Assembly (NCBI GenBank): GCA_900469625.1
Contig: UBXV01000014.1
Span: forward strand, 348,828 to 406,971
Direction: 5' to 3'
Source of the DNA: Hyphomicrobiales bacterium
Lineage (GTDB): Bacteria > Pseudomonadota > Alphaproteobacteria > Rhizobiales > Rhizobiaceae
Length of the DNA: 58,144 bases
Below the pieces are notes generated by a model. The model did no database searches. It was not told the DNA's origin and was given only the letters and a program-made list of their open reading frames with translations. Both the position numbers and the translations under genes were made by a program. This document shows, piece by piece, positions 50,281 to 58,144 of this stretch; the stretch's first letter is position 1, and each line of letters begins with the position of its first letter.

Positions 50281-50685
50281 TTAGCCGGAAAGTTCCGCCT
50301 CGAACGCACGCATGTTGCGATGGTGGCTGAGACGGGTAATCGACTGGTCCTCGATCTCGAAAACGAAGACGCTGGGGATCGAATAGGTCTGGCCGGAGGC
50401 GGCAGGGAAACCGTCAAACGTCTCGCGGTAGCTGCCGCGCGCCGTCAGGTCGGCCGCGACCCGCTGGCCGAAGCTGTCGCGCATGAGCACGATGTCGCCG
50501 TAGCTTTCGTCGAAATGGCGCAGAAACGTCATGATGTTGGCCCGCAGCGGCTCGACGCCGACCGTGCGCTGGCCGGTCAGCGAATCGAGCGCCACATCCT
50601 CGTCGACAAGCCGCGAAAGCGCGTCGAAGTCGCGGTCGTTCAGTGCCTGGATGAAGCGGCTGGCGATGGTCTGCGCGTCGGTCAT
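50281..50685 (-). CDS. SnoaL-like/NTF2-fold protein
   Basis: The 134-residue protein begins MTDAQTIASRFIQALNDRDFDALSRLVDEDVALDSLTGQR and continues with TFLRHFDESYGDIVLMRDSFGQRVAADLTARGSY and a final SITRLSHHRNM, the pattern of SnoaL-like small polyketide-cyclase folds. No signal peptide is present. GAGGG before ATG 50685 supports the start. The reaction is unknown. Confidence 0.83.
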   Translation of the reverse strand: MTDAQTIASRFIQALNDRDFDALSRLVDEDVALDSLTGQRTVGVEPLRANIMTFLRHFDESYGDIVLMRDSFGQRVAADLTARGSYRETFDGFPAASGQTYSIPSVFVFEIEDQSITRLSHHRNMRAFEAELSG

Positions 50686-50838
50686 GTCTGCCCTCGATGC
50701 TGTTGGCGGATGCGTGACTGCCCATGCCCGAAAGCGTTGAAAACGCCGATCGGGCGGATGGCGCGGGGGCACCGTCCACCACTTGATATGGAAGGGCGAC
50801 GGCTGCCTTCAAGGCGTTGACGCGATCAGGCTGCGATG

Positions 50839-51261
50839 TCAGACGCCAAGATGCAGCACGATTTCACGGCGATGCGGCCGGTCGCGATGTTCGAAGAGAT
50901 AGATCCCCTGCCAGGTGCCGAGCGCCATGCGCCCGGCATTCACCGGGATGCCGATCGATACCTGCGTCAGCGCCGCCTTGATATGGGCCGGCATGTCGTC
51001 GGCGCCCTCATCGGTGTGCACCACCCAGCGCATCGATGGATCGGAGGTCGGCGGGACCAGTCGGCCGAAGAATTCTTTCAGATCCCGCTTCACGTCGGGG
51101 TCGGCGTTTTCCTGGATCAGCAGCGAGCAGGAGGTGTGGCGCACGAACAGCGTCAAAAGCCCCTCGGCCCCGCCACTGGCGCGCACGAATGCTGCCGCCT
51201 CGTCGGTGAACTCGTAGAGCCCCTGTCCGCGGGTGGAAATGACGATCGTGGTCTGCGGCAT
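50839..51261 (-). CDS. YjbQ/UPF0047 family protein
   Basis: The 140-residue protein carries the UPF0047 signature: FVRHTSCSLLIQENADPDVKRDLKEFFGRLVP, then DEGADDMPAHIKAALTQVSIGIPVNAGRMALGTWQGIYLFEHRD. E. coli YjbQ has weak thiamine-phosphate synthase activity, but the physiological role is uncertain. The start at 51261 gives the normal N terminus MPQTTIVIST; longer in-frame codons up to 51336 are not supported. Confidence 0.92.
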   Translation of the reverse strand: MPQTTIVISTRGQGLYEFTDEAAAFVRASGGAEGLLTLFVRHTSCSLLIQENADPDVKRDLKEFFGRLVPPTSDPSMRWVVHTDEGADDMPAHIKAALTQVSIGIPVNAGRMALGTWQGIYLFEHRDRPHRREIVLHLGV

Positions 51262-51364
51262 TGGCGTCGGCCCTCCCCCGCTGGCGGCCGCATGCCGCGC
51301 CCGCTCATCCACGCAATCGGCACATGCCGTCGCCAAGTCAAGCCGGTCGGGGCCTCAAGCCGGC

Positions 51365-51718
51365 CTACTTCTCCAGAAACGCCTCGAAGCCGCCATAGAT
51401 CATGCGCTTGCCGTCGAAAACGTCCTTCCAGGCGTCACCCTGCAGCCGTGGATCGGCCATCACCTTGGCGACGATCGCGTCGCGATCGGCGCGGGACTTG
51501 TAGGTGATCCATGAAAACACCACCGTTTCGTCGTCCTTCGCCTGGACCGCGCGCGGAAACGACGTCAACTCGCCATAGGGCACGTCGTCACCCAGGCATT
51601 CGGCATAGGAAAGCGCGCCGTGCTCCATCCACACGTCGCCCGCCGCGCGCGCCATGTCCTTGTAGGCGTCGATATTGCCCTTCGGCACGGCGACGATGAA
51701 ACCATCCACATAACTCAT
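51365..51718 (-). CDS. DUF1428 family protein
   Basis: The 117-residue protein MSYVDGFIVAVPKGNIDAYKDMARAAGDVWMEHGALSYAECLGDD...SWITYKSRADRDAIVAKVMADPRL is a full-length DUF1428 protein, a dimeric alpha-beta barrel-like family of unknown function. GGAGG before ATG 51718 is strong. It is divergent from the VOC gene at 51919, with a 200-base gap. Confidence 0.9.
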   Translation of the reverse strand: MSYVDGFIVAVPKGNIDAYKDMARAAGDVWMEHGALSYAECLGDDVPYGELTSFPRAVQAKDDETVVFSWITYKSRADRDAIVAKVMADPRLQGDAWKDVFDGKRMIYGGFEAFLEK

Positions 51719-51918
51719 GTCGATATCCTCCTTTTCAGCTCCTGCCACCAAAGGACGATCGGGACGGAAAGGTTCCGACAAGGCGCCACGAATTTTGAAG
51801 ATGGCAGGCATCGAGCCGTCCAGGACTGCGCCGTTGCGGAAAAATTCGGTCAGCCTGTCGGCTGGCGCGCCACGACTTCGTCCTTTGGTGGCAGACGATC
51901 ATTCAAGGGAGAACCGCA

Positions 51919-52371
51919 ATGCAGAAGATCACGCCATTTCTCTGGTTCGACGACCAGCTCGAGGACGCGATAGAATTCTACACATCCGTGTTCCGCAATG
52001 CCCGCGTCACCGACATCAGCAAGGGACCCGACGGCAAGGCCTTCACCGCCTCTTTCGAGCTCGAGGGCCAGGCCTTCATGGGCCTGAACGGCGGACCGCA
52101 TTTCCAGTTTTCCGAAGCCGTTTCTTTCTTCGTGCGCTGCGCCGATCAGGCCGAGGTCGATTACTATTGGGAGCGCCTGCTCGAGGGCGGCACGCCGCAG
52201 CATTGCGGCTGGCTGAAGGACCGTTTCGGTCTTGCCTGGCAGATCATTCCTGACGCGCTGATGCGCCATCTCGGCGATCCCGATCGGGCGCGTGCCGGCC
52301 GCGCCCAGCAGGCGATGATGGGCATGATCAAGATCGATATCGCCGGGCTGGAAAAGGCGGCCGCCGGCTGA
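51919..52371 (+). CDS. PhnB-like VOC superfamily protein
   Basis: The 150-residue protein begins MQKITPFLWFDDQLEDAIEFYTSVFRNARVTDIS and has ASFELEGQAFMGLNGGPHFQFSEAVSFFVRCADQAEVDYYWERL and CGWLKDRFGLAWQIIP, the pattern of the PhnB/3-demethylubiquinone methyltransferase-like VOC group. No catalytic role is established. GGGAG precedes the ATG. A small hairpin (52367-52385) spans its stop and that of the convergent transglycosylase gene. Confidence 0.9.
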   Translation: MQKITPFLWFDDQLEDAIEFYTSVFRNARVTDISKGPDGKAFTASFELEGQAFMGLNGGPHFQFSEAVSFFVRCADQAEVDYYWERLLEGGTPQHCGWLKDRFGLAWQIIPDALMRHLGDPDRARAGRAQQAMMGMIKIDIAGLEKAAAG

Positions 52372-52380
52372 CGACGACCG

Positions 52381-52950
52381 TCAGCTGCCGCAGCTGCCGA
52401 GCTGACGGCTATAGAGCGAGGCCATTCCGGCGGCGCGCTTGGCGCCGTTCTTGGCGGTCGTGCTCCAGTTGCCGCGGGCATAGCCGGCGTGGCCGTGATA
52501 ATAGGCGATGTAGAGCCGGTAGGTGTCGTTGAGCGCGATGCCGTTTCGCTGGCCGCTTTCGCGGTGATACCAGGCGATGAAGCGGATGGCGTCGCCGAAA
52601 TCCGAGCGCCGCGCCGTCCAGCGGCCGGTCTCGCTCTGGTAGCGCGCCCAGGTGCCGTCGAGCGCCTGCGAATAGCCATAGGCCGTGGAAACGCGCGTCC
52701 ACGGAATAAAGCCGAAGAGCTTGGTGCGCGGCGGCTTGGCGTTATGGCGGAAGCCCGATTCCGTATAGATCGTTGCCATCAGCACCGGCACGGGCACGCC
52801 ATATTCGCGCTCCGCCTGATAGGCGGCGCGGCGCCAATTGTTGAATAGGCCATCTCGCTGCTCGAAAACCGCGCATGCGTTCCGGGTGTCTCTCGGCACC
52901 GTCGCGCAACCGGCCAGCAACAGGAGGACGACGACAAAAACGCAACGCAT
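52381..52950 (-). CDS. Lipoprotein with lytic transglycosylase (SLT) domain
   Basis: The 189-residue protein has a lipoprotein signal (MRCVFVVVLLLLAGC, Cys15) and an SLT-like domain: MATIYTESGFRHNAK with the catalytic Glu, AYGYSQALDGTWARYQ, and YRLYIAYYHGHAGYARGNW. It should cleave peptidoglycan glycan strands from the outer or inner membrane face. AGAGG seven bases before the ATG supports the start. Length is short for Mlt enzymes but includes the key core. Confidence 0.88.
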   Translation of the reverse strand: MRCVFVVVLLLLAGCATVPRDTRNACAVFEQRDGLFNNWRRAAYQAEREYGVPVPVLMATIYTESGFRHNAKPPRTKLFGFIPWTRVSTAYGYSQALDGTWARYQSETGRWTARRSDFGDAIRFIAWYHRESGQRNGIALNDTYRLYIAYYHGHAGYARGNWSTTAKNGAKRAAGMASLYSRQLGSCGS

Positions 52951-53193
52951 CTTCGAACCTCTCGTATCCGAGAGATTGATAAAACGTAAACGTTAAGGAT
53001 CGGTTTTAATTCGAATGCGAGGGATCGGGGGGGCGCACGTGCAAAGCCCCGAGATTGCCCTATCTGACGGTTCATGTTTGGCCTACTCTGCGCAGGCTGG
53101 AGGACAGCGGCAGACCGGCGGCCGCAGGCTCAAGGGCAGTGCGAGATCCCGGGCACGCCGAAGGCGACATGGGCAAAACGAGGAGAGTGAAAG

Positions 53194-53607
53194 ATGCGAC
53201 TTCCTGCCGTGATGTTTGCAGCGTTGGTCGGACTGACGGGCATGACGCCGGCGGCCTGGGCCGACGATTGCGCCGATGCCAGCGACCAGGCAACGATGAA
53301 CGAATGTGCGGGCAAGTCCTTCAAGGTTTCCGACGCCGAACTCAACACCCTCTACAAACAGATCGAGGCGCGCCTGAAGGACGACCAGGACAAGGCCAGG
53401 CTGCTGGTCGCCGCCCAAAAGGCATGGATCGCCTTCCGGGATGCCGAGTGCGATTTTTCCGCCGCCGGCGTCGCCGGGGGCTCGGCCTATCCGATAATCG
53501 TTCTGCAATGCAGGGATGGCCTGACGCAGAACCGCGTCAAGGACTTCAAGACCTATCTGAGCTGCAAGGAAGGCGACCTCAGTTGCCCCGTGCCATCAGC
53601 CAACTGA
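53194..53607 (+). CDS. LprI-type (DUF1311) lysozyme-inhibitor-like exported protein
   Basis: The 137-residue protein has a signal peptide (MRLPAVMFAALVGLTGMTPAAWA) and the LprI N-terminal domain: DCADASDQATMNECAGKSFKVSDAELNTLYKQIEARLKDD, KLLVAAQKAWIAFRDAECDF-like core and CxxxDGLTQNRVKDFKTYL. Mycobacterial LprI inhibits lysozyme; elsewhere the role is unproven. GAGGAG precedes the ATG. The next gene starts inside its last 25 bases. Confidence 0.88.
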   Translation: MRLPAVMFAALVGLTGMTPAAWADDCADASDQATMNECAGKSFKVSDAELNTLYKQIEARLKDDQDKARLLVAAQKAWIAFRDAECDFSAAGVAGGSAYPIIVLQCRDGLTQNRVKDFKTYLSCKEGDLSCPVPSAN

Positions 53608-54440
53608 AGCGCCACGAGCGCAGAAGCGCAAAGGCGTGGTTTGTTGCTATCGCGCTTGCCGCCACTGGGGCCGGCAACAAGGCTGAGGCAACGGACCTGT
53701 CTCGCCTCTATACCAGCGACGCGATCGTTACCGGAACCGGCGAAGAAAACCGCGAGCTCGGCTTTCGCGAATGCCTGAGCGAGGTTCTGGTCAAGGTCTC
53801 CGGCGATTTCAGCCTCGTCGACAGCCCGGCGCTTGCCGCCCTTCAGCGGAACGCCGCGCCCTATGTCGCTTCCTTCACCTATCGAGACAGGCTCGAAGGC
53901 GTGCCGATCCACGACGAACAGGGAACGCACGATCGGCCGCACGATCTCACCTGCCGTTTCGATCCCGCCATCATCGATCCGCTCCTGGCAAAGCTCGGCC
54001 GCAAGCCGTGGCTGTCACCGCGTCCTGTGATCGCCGTGCTTTTGGCGGTGCACGACCAGAGGCGCCGGTTCGTCCTGGCGGGCGACGGCGGCGAGAGCCC
54101 CTATATGGCACAGTCGCTCGAGGCCGCCACGGTGCCGCTGGCACTGACGGCGCGCCTTCCGGACGTGGCGACGCTGACAGATGACGGGCTCAATTTCGAA
54201 CGTCTGTCGCAGCGACGACCGGCCGAACTGAGCCGCCTCGCCACGCAGATCGACGCAGAGATCCCCCTCGCCGGAACGCTCGTCTGGTCCGACGCCGCGC
54301 GCGGCTGGATTGCCGACTGGCGTCTCATCGAAAACGGTAGCGAACACCACTGGCAGATCCGCGGCGTCAGCTTCGACGATGCGTTTCGCAACGCCATGCG
54401 CGGTGCCGCCCGCATCCTCTCCGGCAACGGCGCGCCCTAG
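53583..54440 (+). CDS. DUF2066 family exported protein
   Basis: The 285-residue protein contains the DUF2066 core: LYTSDAIVTGTGEENRELGFRECLSEVLVKVSGDFSLVDSPALAALQRNAAPYVASFTYRDRL and, later, LTCRFDPAIIDPLLAKLGRKPWLSPRPVIAVLLAV. A hydrophobic N-terminal segment (AWFVAIALAATGAGNKAEA) is a weak signal peptide. No ATG fits; TTG 53583, inside the end of the LprI gene with GGAAGG nine bases upstream, is the best start and implies coupling. In-frame codons further upstream run through the LprI gene and are rejected. Confidence 0.78.
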   Translation: MPRAISQLKRHERRSAKAWFVAIALAATGAGNKAEATDLSRLYTSDAIVTGTGEENRELGFRECLSEVLVKVSGDFSLVDSPALAALQRNAAPYVASFTYRDRLEGVPIHDEQGTHDRPHDLTCRFDPAIIDPLLAKLGRKPWLSPRPVIAVLLAVHDQRRRFVLAGDGGESPYMAQSLEAATVPLALTARLPDVATLTDDGLNFERLSQRRPAELSRLATQIDAEIPLAGTLVWSDAARGWIADWRLIENGSEHHWQIRGVSFDDAFRNAMRGAARILSGNGAP

Positions 54441-54450
54441 GTCGCCGCGC

Positions 54451-54744
54451 TCAACCGAGCGAGGCCACCAGTTCGCGATAGGCCGCTTCCGGGAAGGCTT
54501 TCAGCGTGCGGGTGCGCACATTGCCGCCCATGCCGAGCGTCATGGCAAAGCGCGCCGCCACCGCGTCGTCCGGCGCCTCGCAGATTGCCACCATGTCGTA
54601 TTCGCCCATGGTGAGAAAGAAATGCTTGAAGGAGCCGCCCATGTCGGCGAGCATCTTCTTGGCCGCATCGAGGCGTTTCGGAGACTCGCGCACATTCTTC
54701 ACGCCCTGCTCTGTCCAGTTGAGGAGCACGACATAAGTGGTCAT
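54451..54744 (-). CDS. GYD domain protein
   Basis: The 97-residue protein MTTYVVLLNWTEQGVKNVRESPKRLDAAKKMLADMGGSFKHFFLTMGEYDMVAICEAPDD is a canonical GYD protein (GEYDMV) of unknown function. GGGAGG before ATG 54744 fixes the start. It converges on the DUF2066 gene with a 10-base gap. A distant relative is encoded at 26638-26937. Confidence 0.88.
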   Translation of the reverse strand: MTTYVVLLNWTEQGVKNVRESPKRLDAAKKMLADMGGSFKHFFLTMGEYDMVAICEAPDDAVAARFAMTLGMGGNVRTRTLKAFPEAAYRELVASLG

Positions 54745-54903
54745 TTCACACCTCCCTGAGGACACGCTTGACGCCCGCGGTGCGATTGCTCCCGCGCTTT
54801 GGCCGGGTGCCCCGATTGCTCGGAAAGGCACAGTATAATCCTCTGCGCCAACGCTCACAAGAAATTGACCGGGAGCCGGCGAACAAGGGGAAGCGCGCAA
54901 ACG

Positions 54904-54933
54904 AAAAAGCCGGGCGAAGTGCCCGGCTTTTTG
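54904..54933. terminator. Bidirectional intrinsic terminator after rpoD
   Basis: AAAAGCCGGGC-GAAGT-GCCCGGCTTTT (54905-54931) is a symmetric stem with A and T runs on both sides, so it can end transcription of rpoD on the minus strand and any read-through from the other side. Confidence 0.9.
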
Positions 54934-54953
54934 ATGGTTCGGTGGTCGACCGC

Positions 54954-57011
<2,058 letters not shown>

Positions 57012-57474
57012 TTAGTTCGTCGCTTTCCTTGTCGCAACCGGCGTGAGCCCGGTGCAAATGCCGCTCGAAGGTCCGGGTGCGCCGCGCACCCGCCACCGAA
57101 TCATTTCCCCTGACGTAACGGGATGATGTTTAATTCCTGATTAACCACGATAGCGATCGTGGCCAAGCGGGCAAGCTTCGACAGTCCTGCCACTGAAGCA
57201 CTACTGGCATGATATCCTAACCGCCGTGTCATTTCGCCATTTCTTGCTTGGAAATGGTGATTCCCAGAATTTTCGATCCCGTCAAGCATTTCCGCTGAAA
57301 AACCGCCCGATTCGGCAAAAATCGCCTCAGTTCACGTTTTATGGTGTTTATCAGCGTCCGCTGAACATGTAGGCACTGCCCGTAAAAAGACAAGGGTCGA
57401 GACCGCATGTCGGCAATGTCAAATTGCATCTTGGCGGACACCGCAACCATTGCGCTGCTCTTATCGGGCGCCGG
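57012..57474. other. 463-base region upstream of rpoD
   Basis: No gene is supported. It should carry the rpoD promoter(s) on the minus strand. Hairpins seen: GGGTGCG/CGCACCC (57075-57091), 64 bases before the start codon, and CCACGAT/ATCGTGG (57145-57162). The dnaG gene that precedes rpoD in many bacteria is not here; a GFA gene follows instead. Confidence 0.5.
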
Positions 57475-57819
57475 TCAAACCGAACGCCCGTCATACTTCA
57501 CGATTTTCACCGCTTCGATGTCGAACTCCGGCAGGCACCGCAGGTTGATCGCTGCCATCGGCCCATTCGGGCCAGCACCTTCGCCGTAAGGCGCAATGCC
57601 GCAATGATCACAGAAGTGGTGCTTGATGACGTGCCTGTTAAACTCATAGGTCGAGAGGTCGGCTTCCGGCGTCTTCAGGCGCAGACTGTCGCGCGCGACG
57701 AAGGCCAGCAATCCGCCGCGTCGGCGGCACATCGAACAATTACAATCGATCGCCTCGGAGAAATCGCCGTCCACCTCGAAGGCGATCTTGCCGCAATGAC
57801 AACTTCCCTCATAACGCAT
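57475..57819 (-). CDS. GFA/CENP-V family zinc-binding protein
   Basis: The 114-residue protein has CHC (residues 7-9), DCNCSMC (25-31) and HHFCDHCG, the zinc ligands of the GFA fold. GGAG seven bases before ATG 57819 supports the start; in-frame codons upstream to 58119 are read-through of the intergenic region and of the tdh end. It is shorter than, and clearly distinct from, the GFA protein at 3370-3801. Enzymatic activity is not implied. Confidence 0.87.
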   Translation of the reverse strand: MRYEGSCHCGKIAFEVDGDFSEAIDCNCSMCRRRGGLLAFVARDSLRLKTPEADLSTYEFNRHVIKHHFCDHCGIAPYGEGAGPNGPMAAINLRCLPEFDIEAVKIVKYDGRSV

Positions 57820-58063
57820 GCACGATCTCCTGTGGCCGTTACAACCGTCGATCGCAGTCACGCGCGACCGTGTGGGCAAAGATAGTGCGTTGTCTCGACC
57901 AAACAAGCGGCCGCCGCTGCCCCGCTCAAAGACGCAAAACAATTCCTCTGCGGAAGCCGGAATGAAACTCAGTTTGCCACCAGGCAGACGAAAAGGCCGC
58001 ACGCCTTCACGACGCACGGCCCAATCATAAGGCTTCGATTTTTGCGGCCTCACCCGACCCCGT

Positions 58064-58144
58064 CTACCAGTCCATGACGACCTTGCCGGAGTTGCCGGAG
58101 CGCATGGCCTCGAAGCCATCGCGGAACTCGTCGATGCCGATGCG
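58064..58144 (-). CDS. tdh: L-threonine 3-dehydrogenase, C-terminal fragment (runs off the window)
   Basis: Only the last 26 codons are inside the window: RIGIDEFRDGFEAMRSGNSGKVVMDW, then TAG. This closely resembles the end of E. coli Tdh ([20 protein letters not shown]), a zinc medium-chain dehydrogenase that makes 2-amino-3-ketobutyrate from threonine. The 5' part lies beyond 58144. The 244 bases between it and the GFA gene hold no supported gene. Confidence 0.75.
   Translation of the reverse strand, partial: RIGIDEFRDGFEAMRSGNSGKVVMDW

Noticed and set aside
53055-53582. Extended N terminus for the DUF2066 gene from 53055
   Set aside because: The extension runs through the LprI gene in another frame and lacks conserved sequence; the DUF2066 core begins after 53640.

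Overview
The window looks like chromosomal DNA of an alphaproteobacterium of the Rhizobiaceae, most likely Ensifer/Sinorhizobium. This rests on high GC, a 685-residue housekeeping sigma factor of the SigA type, RIME-like mosaic palindromes, a candidate RirA/IRO box before fhuF-fhuP, a DUF982 protein, and a cobalamin riboswitch in front of cbtBA. No phage, transposase, CRISPR array or rRNA is visible. Genes are short operons typical of an accessory-rich soil bacterium.

Layout. 0-4.2 kb: HPP membrane protein and TetR, an SRPBCC/MFS-efflux pair behind a promoter with a palindromic operator, a GFA-fold zinc protein and an ACT protein. 4.4-6.1 kb: exported single-cysteine MsrA and an HSL-type esterase. 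6.2-13.5 kb: LysR regulator plus a ydcSTUV-patD type operon that should import putrescine-like amines and oxidise gamma-aminobutyraldehyde, ending in an exported NTF2-like protein and a strong hairpin. 13.6-15.6 kb: fhuF-fhuP ferrisiderophore reduction and binding. 16.3-17.4 kb: isochorismatase-fold hydrolase and divergent Lrp/AsnC regulator.

17.6-28.7 kb is the most interesting block. A Rieske oxygenase of the quaternary-amine N-demethylase type (bridging Glu) and two tandem 815-residue FAD/GcvT dehydrogenases of the dimethylglycine/sarcosine type face one LysR gene. A second operon (BiuH/carbamoylsarcosinase-like cysteine hydrolase, GYD protein, amino-acid-type binding protein, one permease) faces another LysR gene. 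Together these suggest uptake, deamidation and stepwise N-demethylation of a methylated nitrogen compound. The Rieske reductase and the ABC ATPase are absent from the window.

28.7-38.9 kb: a membrane alpha/beta-hydrolase, LysE exporter, PLP sulfur-amino-acid enzyme with a structured leader, a VOC protein, and several regulator/target pairs (TetR-enoyl-CoA hydratase, ArsR-SRPBCC, TetR-NmrA/DUF1772) with clear dyad operators. 38.9-40.5 kb: promoter, cobalamin riboswitch, cbtB and cbtA for cobalt uptake. 40.5-46.7 kb: a second FhuF-type reductase coupled to a glycoamylase-family protein, a vWA protein, GntR, DUF982, a GH26-like hydrolase and a small lipoprotein. 47.4-54.7 kb: tRNA-Ile2(CAU), SIMPL protein and many small conserved genes. 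54.9-58.1 kb: rpoD, a second GFA protein, and the 3' end of threonine dehydrogenase running off the window.
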